Part shown: in pieces, positions 1 to 9,900 of the stretch
How positions within the stretch are numbered: position 1 is the first letter of the stretch
Layout of the letters: each line of letters opens with the position of its first letter
From: Bacteroidota bacterium
Lineage (GTDB): Bacteria; Bacteroidota; Bacteroidia; Chitinophagales; Chitinophagaceae
NCBI GenBank assembly: GCA_005882315.1
Contig: VBAR01000001.1
Coordinates: forward strand, 631,736-695,735
Length of the DNA stretch: 64,000 bases
Direction: 5' to 3'
Made by a program: the position numbers and the translations under genes
The notes under the pieces: model-generated
What the model was told of the DNA's origin: nothing
What the model saw: only the letters and a program-made list of their open reading frames with translations
Databases searched by the model: none

Positions 1-685
1 TTACATCGGCCCCTCTTTTTTCCAGTTCTTTTGCAATAGCAATGCCCATCTTCCCGCTGGAATGGTTACCAATAAAACGTACAGGATCGATAGCTTCGTA
101 TGTAGGACCGGCTGTTACCAGTGCTTTTTTACCGCCGAGAGGGCGGGATAAAAAAAAATTATCAGTAATGAACTGGATGATTTGTTCGGGCTCAAACATA
201 CGGCCGTCACCAAATAATCCGCTGGCCAACTCGCCTTTTTCAACCGGGATGATCTTATTGCCGAATGATTCAACTTTTTTTAGATTTTCCTTTGTTGAAG
301 GGTGATGCCACATATCTTCATCCATGGCCGGAGCTAGTACTACGGGACAGGTAGCAGATAGATAGGTTGCTAATAATAAATTATCACATTGGCCATTTGC
401 CATTTTAGCCAGTGTATTGCAGCTGAGCGGCGCTATGATCATCACATCAGCCCAGCGACCAAGCATTACATGATTAGTCCAGCTTTCTTCATCAAATAAA
501 TCAACAAGTACAGGATTTTTTGATAAAGTGGAAAGTGTAAGAGTTGTTACAAAATCTTTTGCTGATGGAGTAATGATCACCTTGACCTCGACACCTTCTT
601 TTACCAGCAAGCGTACCAGGTAAATAGCCTTATAAGCCGCAATACTGCCGGTAATTCCTAATAATATTTTTTTACCCGCTAACAT
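1..685 (-). CDS. coaBC: CoaBC, phosphopantothenoylcysteine synthetase/decarboxylase (3' part cut by window edge)
   Basis: Bifunctional coenzyme A enzyme: the CoaB domain joins cysteine to 4'-phosphopantothenate and the FMN-dependent CoaC domain decarboxylates the product. About 228 N-terminal residues are present. They begin [20 protein letters not shown], a flavoprotein nucleotide-binding start. The decarboxylase His lies in TNHV (about residue 72), followed by PLSCNT (about 86-91) and PAMDEDMW (about 116-123). The last motif has Asp where the E. coli enzyme has Asn; I recall this as common in Bacteroidota. The CoaB part begins near residue 185 and shows [15 protein letters not shown], then runs off the window. 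The ATG at 685 is separated from rpoZ by a terminator-like hairpin. Gene order bamD-rpoZ-coaBC is typical of the phylum. Confidence 0.93.
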   Translation of the reverse strand, partial: MLAGKKILLGITGSIAAYKAIYLVRLLVKEGVEVKVIITPSAKDFVTTLTLSTLSKNPVLVDLFDEESWTNHVMLGRWADVMIIAPLSCNTLAKMANGQCDNLLLATYLSATCPVVLAPAMDEDMWHHPSTKENLKKVESFGNKIIPVEKGELASGLFGDGRMFEPEQIIQFITDNFFLSRPLGGKKALVTAGPTYEAIDPVRFIGNHSSGKMGIAIAKELEKRGADV

Positions 686-690
686 GATAA

Positions 691-698
691 CAAAAGTA
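691..698 (-). promoter_or_regulatory. Candidate -7 box for coaBC
   Basis: On the minus strand the sequence is TACTTTTG, a perfect match to the Bacteroidota -7 consensus TAnnTTTG, 5 bases before the coaBC ATG. No TTTG -33 box is visible at the usual distance, so the call is tentative. The terminator-like hairpin upstream makes a separate coaBC promoter plausible. Confidence 0.35.
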
Positions 699-759
699 AT
701 ACTTAAATCCCCATTTTTTTACTAGGCAGATCACAGATGCGTTGTCATTATCTTAAAAT

Positions 760-796
760 AAAAAATGCGTTCCCTGTTAGAGAAACGCATTTTATT
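760..796 (-). terminator. Intrinsic terminator after rpoZ
   Basis: AAAATGCGTT (762-771) pairs with AACGCATTTT (784-793) around a 12-base loop, with T-rich sequence on both sides. It lies 20 bases past the rpoZ stop and may end or attenuate the bamD-rpoZ transcript before coaBC. Confidence 0.7.
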
Positions 797-814
797 TTTT
801 AATTCGTTTTTATC

Positions 815-1156
815 TTAACTGAAAAGATCGTCTTCACTCTTACGGAAATACACTTTGTCTTCTAAGAATTCTTGTGTTGCCAGTAAAGCAGGGTTAGGCA
901 TACGTTCATATGCTCTTGAAATTTCAATCTGTTCTTTGTTTTCATGAATTTCTTCCAGGCTATCTGTATGGCTGGCAAACTCATCCAGCTTGCTATGCAG
1001 CTCTTCTTTCAGGGAAACATTGATCTGGTTAGCCCTTCTCCCAATAATGGAAATAGATTCGTACAGGTTACCGGTTCTCACCTTGATGTCATCAAGATTT
1101 TTTGTCTCTACGGTATTGCTGGTGCCTACACTAAGCTGACGCCTTAACTTGCTCAT
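815..1156 (-). CDS. rpoZ: RNA polymerase omega subunit (RpoZ/Rpb6 family)
   Basis: The omega subunit helps fold and stabilise the beta' subunit of RNA polymerase. The 113-residue protein carries the family signature TGNLYESISIIGRRANQI (about residues 28-45), like the NLYEAV...RARQI motif of bacterial omega. The C-terminal YERMPNPALLATQEFLEDKVYFR is the form I recall from Bacteroidota. The start overlaps the 3' end of bamD by 26 bases, which indicates translational coupling in one operon. Confidence 0.85.
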   Translation of the reverse strand: MSKLRRQLSVGTSNTVETKNLDDIKVRTGNLYESISIIGRRANQINVSLKEELHSKLDEFASHTDSLEEIHENKEQIEISRAYERMPNPALLATQEFLEDKVYFRKSEDDLFS

Positions 1157-1958
1157 TATTCAGTATTTTAAGATTATTGTTTGTTTGATTTAAAAAATAT
1201 TCTACTTCCTTTTGAAATTTACTTTCAGGGAAACGATCAATAAATTCATTGCACTCTGTAATCACCTGCTGAAACCGCTCTATTTTTTTATCCTCTATAC
1301 TCATTTCCGCATACCTGTAATAGGATTTAATGACCATCAGCTTATATTCATCTGCTCTTGCACTCTCAGGAAATGTATTTAGCAAAGTAGTGAAAGAAAC
1401 ACCTGCCGCCCTGAACTGGCTCAAATCAAAATAAAGCTGTGCACTTTTATAATCCTTCAATTCAATTTTTGCCCGGAGTTTTTCAATTATTTCATACGCC
1501 TCTTTATTTCTTGCGCTACCCGGATGTGTGTTTATAAAGATCTGCATTAACCCAATAGCTTTTTCAGTATTAGTCTGATCCAACTCGGCCTTAGGTGATT
1601 GCTTATAGTACGCATAAGCTCTCATATAATCCAGTTCCTCAGCTTTGGTACTATTTGGAAAAAGCTCCAGGAAAGTTTTAAACAGGTTTTCTGCGTTCAG
1701 ATAATCCTCCTGATAGTAGGCACAGTAGGCATATTTATAATAAATGTCTTCAAAGCCCTGAAGATGCCTGTAATAAGGCATAATATCCTCATAAATTGAC
1801 TGTGCTTTATTATATTTCTTTTTTACAAAGAACTGTTCTGCCATCCGCAGTTTATACTCGGGGTCAGTGCTTTTTAAAATCTTATTGATGTTCTTTTTTC
1901 CACCAGCACACCCGGTAAATAAAACTGCTGAAAAAATAAGGATAAGTATGTTCCTCAT
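1131..1958 (-). CDS. bamD: Outer membrane assembly lipoprotein BamD
   Basis: BamD is the essential lipoprotein of the BAM complex that inserts beta-barrels into the outer membrane. The protein starts MRNILILIFSAVLFTGC, a lipoprotein signal with Cys17 as the lipidation site. It continues as TPR-like helical repeats (FFVKKKYNKAQSIYEDI, YYQEDYLNAENLFKTFLELFP). I chose the ATG at 1958 rather than the TTG at 1970 because it gives a compact signal peptide; the product is 275 residues. It overlaps rpoZ by 26 bases. Confidence 0.9.
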   Translation of the reverse strand: MRNILILIFSAVLFTGCAGGKKNINKILKSTDPEYKLRMAEQFFVKKKYNKAQSIYEDIMPYYRHLQGFEDIYYKYAYCAYYQEDYLNAENLFKTFLELFPNSTKAEELDYMRAYAYYKQSPKAELDQTNTEKAIGLMQIFINTHPGSARNKEAYEIIEKLRAKIELKDYKSAQLYFDLSQFRAAGVSFTTLLNTFPESARADEYKLMVIKSYYRYAEMSIEDKKIERFQQVITECNEFIDRFPESKFQKEVEYFLNQTNNNLKILNNEQVKASA

Positions 1959-1986
1959 AAAGGCCTGCAAAGTTAATTGTTCGGCG

Positions 1987-2018
1987 CAAAACTTAAGGAA
2001 AAAATATTGCTGTCCAAA
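1987..2018 (-). promoter_or_regulatory. Promoter of the bamD operon
   Basis: On the minus strand a TTTG -33 box (2015-2018) is followed after 19 bases by TAAGTTTTG (1987-1995). This fits the Bacteroidota promoter TTTG-N19-TAnnTTTG except for one extra base in the -7 box. It lies about 30 bases upstream of the bamD ATG. Confidence 0.6.
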
Positions 2019-2071
2019 TCAGGTCAGTTAAGGTTTTTGTAAGAAAACCCACTTTTTTAGAGATAACCTAA

Positions 2072-2102
2072 TAAAAAAACCCTCCCTGGAAAAGGGAGGG
2101 TC
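2072..2102 (-). terminator. Intrinsic terminator after the OmpA-family gene
   Basis: CCCTCCCT (2080-2087) pairs with AGGGAGGG (2093-2100) around a 5-base loop. On the minus strand the stem is followed by a run of seven T. It lies 35 bases after the stop of the OmpA-family gene. Confidence 0.85.
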
Positions 2103-2135
2103 TCATCTATCAGCAAAAAGTATAACGAATAATAC

Positions 2136-3857
2136 TTAGTTCTTTCTGAGATTTGGGTGTGGGGCCGGAACAGTGTTTGGCCTGCTATCGTCAGCTTCAG
2201 CAGCCTGTAAGTCCACTGTATTGCAATCGCCACCTTCCTGACCATAGTTAAATATCAGTCGATCCTGGCTTATACCTTCTTTTTCTACCAGGTATGTAAT
2301 AACTGCATTTACATGATCCCAGCTTAATTGCTGCTCTTTCTTATTAGATGAGCAATAGCCGATAACCACTACTTTACAACCTGCGTTGTTACGCATTCTT
2401 GATGCAACAGTAGATAAAGCTGCTTTAGCATCATCATCAAGACTATTTCCTTTAGCGAATGTTACACTTGGTAACTGACCCAGTTTTTCTGCACATGATC
2501 CTCCACCAACAATAACTGGTTTAGGGAAGCAAGATGAATCTGGGCAAGGACATTTACCAATACCATCAGCATCTGCAGGCTGGCAATATGTAGGAGTGAT
2601 CAACTCTTTATCCTTACAATCAGGAATACCATCACCATCAGTATCTAATGTAATACCATGGCTGTTAACAGGGCAACCCTGGGGAGTTTGCTCCTGGTCG
2701 AACTGATCAGTTACACCGTCGCCATCGCTATCAGGTAATACAGGCTTAGGTAAACGCATTAAACGCGGATTGCGGATTTCGCTATAAGCATAGTCAAGTG
2801 GGTTCAACCACCAAAGCGGTTCAACTGCTTTTTTGCCAAGATTTATATTAAGACCAATACTTAAATAGTTATATGAATCGTTATCAGCGGTCATAACTGG
2901 ATCACCAACAGCCGCTTCCTGCCAACGTTGACCATCTAACAAATCATCTTTCACTATAGTTATACGATCCTCAAGTGCGAGATTAAGCTTATTTGATAAT
3001 TTAAAGGCCATACCAGCACCTACAGTTCCTGATGGCCTCAAAGTACTACCAGCAAATTTAGGACGACGATTTGAAGCATTTTCTGCTGGAGTCTCATAAG
3101 AGTCATCCATAAGATCTTTTAATGCATCGAGAGCTTGTTTCCTTTCTGGATAAGCGGCAGCGAAAATATTTCTGAAATTATATTTTGCACCAGCATCATT
3201 CAGAGCGTTAACCTTAGTCTCATAAATAGTAGCTCCAATACCACCAAATAGATATGCTACAAACGAAGTTTTTGATTTGTGGAATCGTATCTGGTTAAGT
3301 GTAATAACACCCTGAACGCCTAGATCCTGTGTTACGGTTTTATAATTGTAAAAAATGGGGTCGATCTGAGTAATAGCAGTTAGCGGAGCCAGCGTTTGAC
3401 TATTGAAGTACCGAACAACGTTGGAGGTGAGGGTTGCGTCGCCCATTAACACGGGAGCAACATAGCCGTTGTTCTGCCATGCAGTGTTTTTGTAATAGTT
3501 TGCAGCCGCCTGCCAACTTTGACCTTTACCCGAACCATACAGGTATTGCATTCTTAGAGAGAATATGTAGCCTAAGGCCTTACGTACATGCAAAGCAAAA
3601 CTCGGGAAAGTAAATCGGGTAGGTACATCGCCACTTATATTAAAAGTACCGAGACTAAATCCGACTTCCCACTGGTTTCTGGGTTTTGCGGGAAAATTGT
3701 AAGAACCTTCAAGGAATTGAGAATGCAAAGGCATTCTTTTGGATGGGATAAGGGTTGTATCCTTTACATCGTAGCTAGAGCCAACACTTTGGCTAAAGGC
3801 TGAAGAAAAGATAAAGCAGAGTAGTCCTGCTAATAGTAAATACTTTTTGCTTGCCAT
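2136..3857 (-). CDS. OmpA-family outer membrane protein with calcium-binding TSP3 repeats
   Basis: A 573-residue outer membrane protein expected to anchor the envelope to peptidoglycan. It begins with a signal peptide (MASKKYLLLAGLLCFIFSSAFSQ). The N-terminal ~340 residues have the alternating aromatic pattern of a beta-barrel. Next come aspartate-rich thrombospondin type 3-like repeats (DSDGDGVTDQFD near 375, DTDGDGIPDCKD near 407). The C-terminal ~100 residues resemble a divergent OmpA domain: VTFAKGNSLDDDAKAALSTV, then VVVIGYCSS and DRLIFNYG. The last ~12 residues (PAPHPNLRKN) are a loose tail. It is transcribed away from the prenyl synthase gene from a near-perfect promoter and ends in its own terminator. 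This is a single-gene unit; the ligand is unknown. Confidence 0.82.
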   Translation of the reverse strand: MASKKYLLLAGLLCFIFSSAFSQSVGSSYDVKDTTLIPSKRMPLHSQFLEGSYNFPAKPRNQWEVGFSLGTFNISGDVPTRFTFPSFALHVRKALGYIFSLRMQYLYGSGKGQSWQAAANYYKNTAWQNNGYVAPVLMGDATLTSNVVRYFNSQTLAPLTAITQIDPIFYNYKTVTQDLGVQGVITLNQIRFHKSKTSFVAYLFGGIGATIYETKVNALNDAGAKYNFRNIFAAAYPERKQALDALKDLMDDSYETPAENASNRRPKFAGSTLRPSGTVGAGMAFKLSNKLNLALEDRITIVKDDLLDGQRWQEAAVGDPVMTADNDSYNYLSIGLNINLGKKAVEPLWWLNPLDYAYSEIRNPRLMRLPKPVLPDSDGDGVTDQFDQEQTPQGCPVNSHGITLDTDGDGIPDCKDKELITPTYCQPADADGIGKCPCPDSSCFPKPVIVGGGSCAEKLGQLPSVTFAKGNSLDDDAKAALSTVASRMRNNAGCKVVVIGYCSSNKKEQQLSWDHVNAVITYLVEKEGISQDRLIFNYGQEGGDCNTVDLQAAEADDSRPNTVPAPHPNLRKN

Positions 3858-3902
3858 AACAATGGATTAAAGATGAAAAAAACTTAGTCCTGAAATAATA
3901 CG

Positions 3903-3933
3903 CAAAAATAAAACTTGGGGGTTAATTACCAAA
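3903..3933 (-). promoter_or_regulatory. Bacteroidota consensus promoter of the OmpA-family gene
   Basis: On the minus strand TTTG (3930-3933) is followed by exactly 19 bases and then TATTTTTG (3903-3910). Both boxes and the spacing match the Bacteroidota sigma consensus exactly. The leader to the ATG at 3857 is about 40 bases. Such promoters usually drive highly expressed genes, as expected for a major OmpA-type protein. Confidence 0.78.
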
Positions 3934-4067
3934 TTTTTATATAATTTATTTGCCTTTATCTCAAGGTATTATTCCCTCATAAGTCAATAACTATGGTCAA
4001 TTTGATGCATGAGCCTGAAAAAAAATTGTCCGTATATTGCTTGCCGTAAGCCTAGCCGTTAGCCTAA

Positions 4068-5030
4068 ATGCAATTACCTACTCATTTATTAGAAGAAGAA
4101 CTGAGGACTTTTGAAGACAAGTTCAGGCAGGCAGTACAAAGCCGGGTTGCGCTGCTGGACAGGATTACACGGTATATTGTAAAACGAAAGGGCAAGCAAC
4201 TCCGGCCAATGTTTGTGCTGCTTTCAGCAAAACTCTTTGCCCCGGTTTCTGACGCCTCTTACCGGGCGGCCTCACTTGTTGAAATACTTCACACAGCTAC
4301 TTTAATACATGACGACGTGGTGGACGATTCTATGGAAAGAAGAGGGTTTTTCTCCGTTTATGCCCTTTGGAAAGCTAAAGCCACTGTATTGATCGGTGAT
4401 TATTTGCTCTCAAAAGGCTTATTACTATCCTTAGATAATAATGATTTCAAAATTCTGCAGATACTTTCGGATGCTGTAAGAAAAATGAGTGAAGGCGAGT
4501 TGTTACAGATTGAAAAAGCAAGATCGCTGAACCTGAAAGAAGATGTGTATTATGAAATAATCCGGAATAAAACTGCTTCTTTGCTGGCTTCAGCCTGTGC
4601 TGCCGGCTCATGGTCAACTACACAGAATGAAGAAATAACCGAAAGAATGAGAAGTTTTGGAGAGCAAACGGGGATGGCTTTCCAGATAAAAGATGATTTA
4701 TTTGATTATGCCTCCGAAAATGTTGGAAAGCCTACCGGGAATGATATCAAAGAAAAAAAGCTGACCCTTCCGTTAATATATACATTGAACAATACAGACA
4801 GTTCTACCCGAAAAAAAATCATATATATTTTAAAAAATGAAAACACAAAGAAAGAAAAAGTGAAATGGGTGATCGGACAAGTAGAAAAAACAGGGGGAAT
4901 AAAATATGCCGAAGCCAAAATGAATGAATACAGAAATGAAGCATTGAAAATTTTACATAGTTTCCCTGAAAGCTCTATCCGGCAAGGATTAGAAGATATG
5001 GTGGTTTTTGTCACTGACCGGAAATACTGA
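4068..5030 (+). CDS. Long-chain polyprenyl diphosphate synthase (trans-isoprenyl diphosphate synthase)
   Basis: Condenses isopentenyl diphosphate units into an all-trans polyprenyl diphosphate, in this phylum probably the menaquinone side chain. The 320-residue protein has the GKQLRPMFVLL motif, the first aspartate-rich motif LIHDDVVDDSMERRG (about residues 79-93) and the second, QIKDDLFDY (about 206-214). Large residues upstream of the first Asp motif are consistent with a long-chain product; the exact length cannot be read from sequence. It is followed 41 bases later by recJ on the same strand, so the two may be cotranscribed. It could be called ispB or an octaprenyl/heptaprenyl synthase. 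Confidence 0.88.
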   Translation: MQLPTHLLEEELRTFEDKFRQAVQSRVALLDRITRYIVKRKGKQLRPMFVLLSAKLFAPVSDASYRAASLVEILHTATLIHDDVVDDSMERRGFFSVYALWKAKATVLIGDYLLSKGLLLSLDNNDFKILQILSDAVRKMSEGELLQIEKARSLNLKEDVYYEIIRNKTASLLASACAAGSWSTTQNEEITERMRSFGEQTGMAFQIKDDLFDYASENVGKPTGNDIKEKKLTLPLIYTLNNTDSSTRKKIIYILKNENTKKEKVKWVIGQVEKTGGIKYAEAKMNEYRNEALKILHSFPESSIRQGLEDMVVFVTDRKY

Positions 5031-5071
5031 TTCTTTTCTGCACAACTTTTTTCCTTTACTTTAGAAACTGA

Positions 5072-6772
5072 ATGGAAAAACGCTGGACCATATTGACTGC
5101 TGACGAAGAACAAGTAAAGACATTGCAATCTCAATTAAAAATTCATCCTGCTATTTGCAAAATACTGGTGCAACGCGGTATTGAATATCTTGAAACAGCA
5201 AAAAAATATTTCCGGCCTTCGTTAGATGAACTGCATGATCCCTGGTTGATGAAAGACATGGATAAGGCTGTTGAGAGAATTATCAAAGCGGTTAATGCAA
5301 AAGAAAAAATTCTTGTATTTGGGGATTATGATGTTGACGGCACTACAGCGGTAAGCTGCATGTATCGTTTTATAAAAAAATTTCATTCAAACCTTGATTT
5401 TTATATACCACACCGCTACCGCGAAGGTTATGGTATAAGTAAAATAGGAATTGATTTTGCAAAAGAGAATGGATTTACATTGATCATTTCACTCGATTGT
5501 GGAATCAAGTCTGTTGATTTGATTGCTTATGCAAAAAACATAGGGATCGAATTCATCGTATGCGATCATCATCTGCCTGACGATGAATTGCCGGCTGCTG
5601 TTGCTATTCTCAATCCTAAACAAAAAGATTGTTATTATCCTTATAAAGAATTATGCGGATGTGGTGTTGGGTTTAAATTAATAACTGCATTAGCACCTCA
5701 GTTTGGATTAAATGATGCCGAAGTAAATGAATACTTCGATCTCGTTGCAACAGCAATCGCTGCGGACATTGTACCAATGACCGGCGAAAACCGTGTGCTG
5801 GCTTATTATGGTTTAAAAAAAGCAAATGAAAATCCGAATCCCGGTATTAAAGCACTTTCAGTTTTAAGCGGTTTAAAAAAAGAATTGCTGATACAGAATC
5901 TTGTTTTCATGATTGCTCCTAGAGTAAATGCTGCCGGCCGTATGGATGATGCAACAAAAGCAGTTCAAATGTTTATTGCAGAAACCTATGAAGAAGCAAT
6001 CAGCTTTGCAGAACAACTTCATAGCGATAACACGGATAGAAAGGAAGCTGACAGTTCAATTACTCAATCTGCATTGGAACAAATAAGAGAAAATAAAGAT
6101 TGGGAAAAAAGAAAATCAACTTTAGTTTATCAACCTCATTGGCATAAAGGAGTGGTAGGTATTGTTGCTTCACGTTTGATTGAACATTATTACCGGCCAA
6201 CAATTGTATTGACAAAAAGCGGAGAAATTGCAGCAGGCAGTGCCCGCAGTGTGCCCGGTTTTAATTTATATGAAGCTATTCATGCCTGCCGTGAACATTT
6301 ACTTGGATATGGTGGTCATTTTGCTGCAGCTGGAATGACGTTGGAAGTTGATAAAGTAAATGAGCTGCGTGAAAAATTCGAACAAGTTGTTTCTTCAACA
6401 ATCAATCTTGAGCATTTAATCCCGGAAGAAATCATTGATGCTGAAATTTCTTTTAAAGACATCTCCCAGAATTTCTACAATATCCTTTTACAAATGGAAC
6501 CTTTCGGTCCGGGTAATATGCGGCCACAGTTTATTATTAAAAATGTACTGGATACCGGGTATTCAAAAATTGTAAAAGAAGATCACATTCGCTTTGTTTT
6601 AAGAAAAGATGATATAACATTAACTGGAATTGGATTTGGCATGGCTGATAAATTTCATTTACTTCAGATGAAAACTCCTGTTGACATTCTTTGTAAAATA
6701 GATGAAAATGAATGGCAGGGAATTAAATCCCTTCAACTTAGAATTACTGATATCAGGCTGGGTAAAAACTAA
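5072..6772 (+). CDS. recJ: Single-stranded-DNA-specific exonuclease RecJ
   Basis: RecJ degrades single-stranded DNA 5' to 3' in recombination, mismatch and base-excision repair. The 566-residue protein has the DHH-family core: FGDYDVDGTTA (about residues 83-93), SLDCGIKS, CDHHLPDDELP (about 164-174) and VATAIAADIVPM. It then has the DHHA1 motif GYGGHFAAAGM (about 411-421) and a C-terminal OB-like domain with MEPFGPGNMRPQF. Length and motif order match complete RecJ proteins. No promoter was identified in the 41-base gap upstream, which suggests cotranscription with the prenyl synthase gene. Confidence 0.95.
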   Translation: MEKRWTILTADEEQVKTLQSQLKIHPAICKILVQRGIEYLETAKKYFRPSLDELHDPWLMKDMDKAVERIIKAVNAKEKILVFGDYDVDGTTAVSCMYRFIKKFHSNLDFYIPHRYREGYGISKIGIDFAKENGFTLIISLDCGIKSVDLIAYAKNIGIEFIVCDHHLPDDELPAAVAILNPKQKDCYYPYKELCGCGVGFKLITALAPQFGLNDAEVNEYFDLVATAIAADIVPMTGENRVLAYYGLKKANENPNPGIKALSVLSGLKKELLIQNLVFMIAPRVNAAGRMDDATKAVQMFIAETYEEAISFAEQLHSDNTDRKEADSSITQSALEQIRENKDWEKRKSTLVYQPHWHKGVVGIVASRLIEHYYRPTIVLTKSGEIAAGSARSVPGFNLYEAIHACREHLLGYGGHFAAAGMTLEVDKVNELREKFEQVVSSTINLEHLIPEEIIDAEISFKDISQNFYNILLQMEPFGPGNMRPQFIIKNVLDTGYSKIVKEDHIRFVLRKDDITLTGIGFGMADKFHLLQMKTPVDILCKIDENEWQGIKSLQLRITDIRLGKN

Positions 6773-6934
6773 AAAATTCATTTTGCCGTATTTATACGAT
6801 TGGGGAAAAGTTTCATTATTACTTAATGGCTGATAAGCCTTGATTCCCCCTACATTTGACCTCTCCAAAATCCTTCCGAACATTCCGATTCTTATTTCTT
6901 CAGATTATTTTTTGAAAACTAAACTACTGTTATC

Positions 6935-9900
6935 ATGAGAAAGATTTTTTTCTTGTTTCTTTTCTGCTTTGGAATTTTAAATTCTGATATTACTGGGCAA
7001 ATAGTAGCATGGAATAATAATGCGTTGAGCGGCACAACCGCAGGCAACCTGAATGCTACTACCAATGATGCAAATCTTAATACTGGCGTACTATCAAGAG
7101 GAAGTGGTATAGTAGCAAGTTCCCTTACAGGTGGCTATGCATCCAACACGTGGACCGATGTAAATTTAGCAGGAGCAATAACAAATAACCGCTACTATCA
7201 ATGCGCTATTTCAGCTAAAGCGAACTACAAAGTTTCGCTTTCTACTTTAGATTTTAAACTCCGAAGAACAAGTACAGGACCCAATGCTTATATATGGCGC
7301 TATAGCACTGATGGAACAAACTTTACAGATATAGGCTTAGCCGTTTCTTTTACAACAACCACTTCGGGCGGGGATGTTCAACCACAAATTAGTTTATCAG
7401 CCATCAGTGCACTGCAAAATGTATTTAGCGGAACTACCATTACACTGAGGTTATATGCATGGGGAGCATCCAGTGCTGCCGGAACGCTTGCTTTTGGAAC
7501 AGGTAATGTAAATAGTTTAGCAGTAGGAGGAACAGTTGCAATTGCTGCTCTCTCTACAAATGCTGATCTTTCAAACCTCTCTCTGAGTGCAGGAACATTA
7601 ACGCCAGTATTTTCTTCCGGCCTTACCAGTTATACAGCTTCTGTTGCAAACAGCGTCAGCTCCATCACGGTAACACCGACTGCAAGTGATGCCAATGCTA
7701 CAATAAAAGTAAATAATGTTACAGTTGCCAGTGGAAACGCATCAACTGCCATTGCATTGAGCACAGGGGATAATATTATTAACACGGTTGTTACTGCACA
7801 GGATGGAATTACTACCAAAACATATTCCGTTACCGTAAACAGGGCATCATCGGGCATCCCGGTTTTAACAACTATTTCCCCATTACCCAATTTTGGAAAT
7901 ATTTGTATTAATACAACAGCTGGCCCCGGTTCATTTACCATAAATGGATCCGATCTTGACGGAACTGATATTTCTATTGCTTCCCTTACAGGGTTTACTT
8001 ATTCTGAAACTCCGAATGGCATATATGCAAGCACCCTTAGTTTCTCTTATGCAGGTAATGGGTTTACCGATAAAATAATCTATGTAAAATTTACGCCGAC
8101 TGCCGTACAATCATATAACGGCGATATTTTATTAACTGGTGGTGGTGTAACTAATTTTGCTGTTGCTGCAATGGGTTCTGGAATTAATACTGCGCCAACA
8201 GTCACTACGGGAACCAGTATTCCTGCTGCAACTACCGCGACTGTATCAGGAATCATCAACAATGACGGTTGCGCATCCATTACTGCTTATGGAATTGAAT
8301 ACAGTGTTAATTCAGGATTTCCTAATGGTACAGGAACTCAGGTACCATCTACCAATTTAAACTCAGGAAATTTCAGTTCAACTATTACGGGTCTTGCACC
8401 GAATACAAGATATTTTTATAAAGCTTATGCGACAAATAGTATTGGTACTTCATATGGGGCGCAACAAGCTTTCACCGAAACGCCCTTACCGGTTGTGATG
8501 GCTTCTCAACCATCTTTAAGTTATACAGAGGATTTTCATGATATAGCTAACTGGACCAATTTCTTTATTTCTGGTGATGGCGCTAATCATTGGGGTGGTC
8601 TTAGTGCAACTGGTTCAGGCGGCATTCCAAATGGTACCACATTAACAGCATCAACTAACTCATTCCAGGGCGCAGCTTTTGGATCTTCGGGCGGTGTACA
8701 AAAAGGTACAGACCAGGTTCCCCCTACAACATCAATTGTTTTACTATCGACAGGAACGGCTGATAATACTACTTCTGCTGCGATAGATTTTTATATGGAT
8801 TTCACAGGTGTAAATGCAGGGACGTTAAGTTTTGACTGGGCATCGATTAATAATGCAACAGGTAATAGAAAAGGATCATTGAGAGTTTATGGTAGTGTTA
8901 ACGGCACAACATTTACTGAAATAAGTTCTGCAGCCGTTTTAAATTTTACAAATAATATTCTTACTAATGGTTCAATAGCAAATATTCCATTGCCTGCATC
9001 GTTTAATAATAACCCTAATGCAAGACTCAGATTTTATTATTACAACGGCACCGGTGGCACAACCGGATCAAGGCCTAAGATCAGCATTGACAACTTAACT
9101 GTTACATCCGTTCCATCTACACCCTGCAGTTCACCAACAGCCCAACCTACATCTATGGTTTTTGGAACTATTTCAGATATATCCATCCAGGGAAGTTTTA
9201 CAGCAGGAAGTCCTTCTTCAGATCAATACCTTACCATAGCAAGCACCAACAGCGATCTTACTTCGACTCCGGTTGATGGAGTTGTTTACAATGTTGGAGA
9301 ATCGTTCGGTGACGGAACCGTGATTGCAAAAGGAAGTTCTTTGAATTTTACTGCAACGGGTTTATCTCCATCTACCACTTATTACTTTTTTACTTACGCT
9401 GTAAATGGGGTTTGTACCGGTGGGCCAAAATATCTTGCTTTAAATCCGCTAACCGGTAATGCAACTACGAATGCAGGATTTCCGCCATGCACAGCGCCGT
9501 CTGCGCAGGCATCTGAATTAGTATTTAGTAATATAACTATAGGTTCTATACAAGGTTCTTTCACTGCAACTGCTGCGGATGAATATCTTGTAGTAAAATC
9601 AACATCATCGGCTTTAACTGCTGATCCTGCAAATGGCTCAGTTTATAATGTTGGTGATGTATTGGGAAATGGTGTGGTTGTTAAACGAAGCAACACCACA
9701 TCTTTCATTTCATCGGGTTTAACGGCAGGCACTCAATATTATTTCTTTGTTTTTAGCTTGAATTCTCAAAGTTGTATCAATGGCCCTACATATAATATTG
9801 TTGATCCACTAAACGGTTCACAAACAACACAACCACTTCCGCCATGCACAAGTCCTTCAGCACAACCCACCATTCTTACATTTAATGCAGCCAATACTTT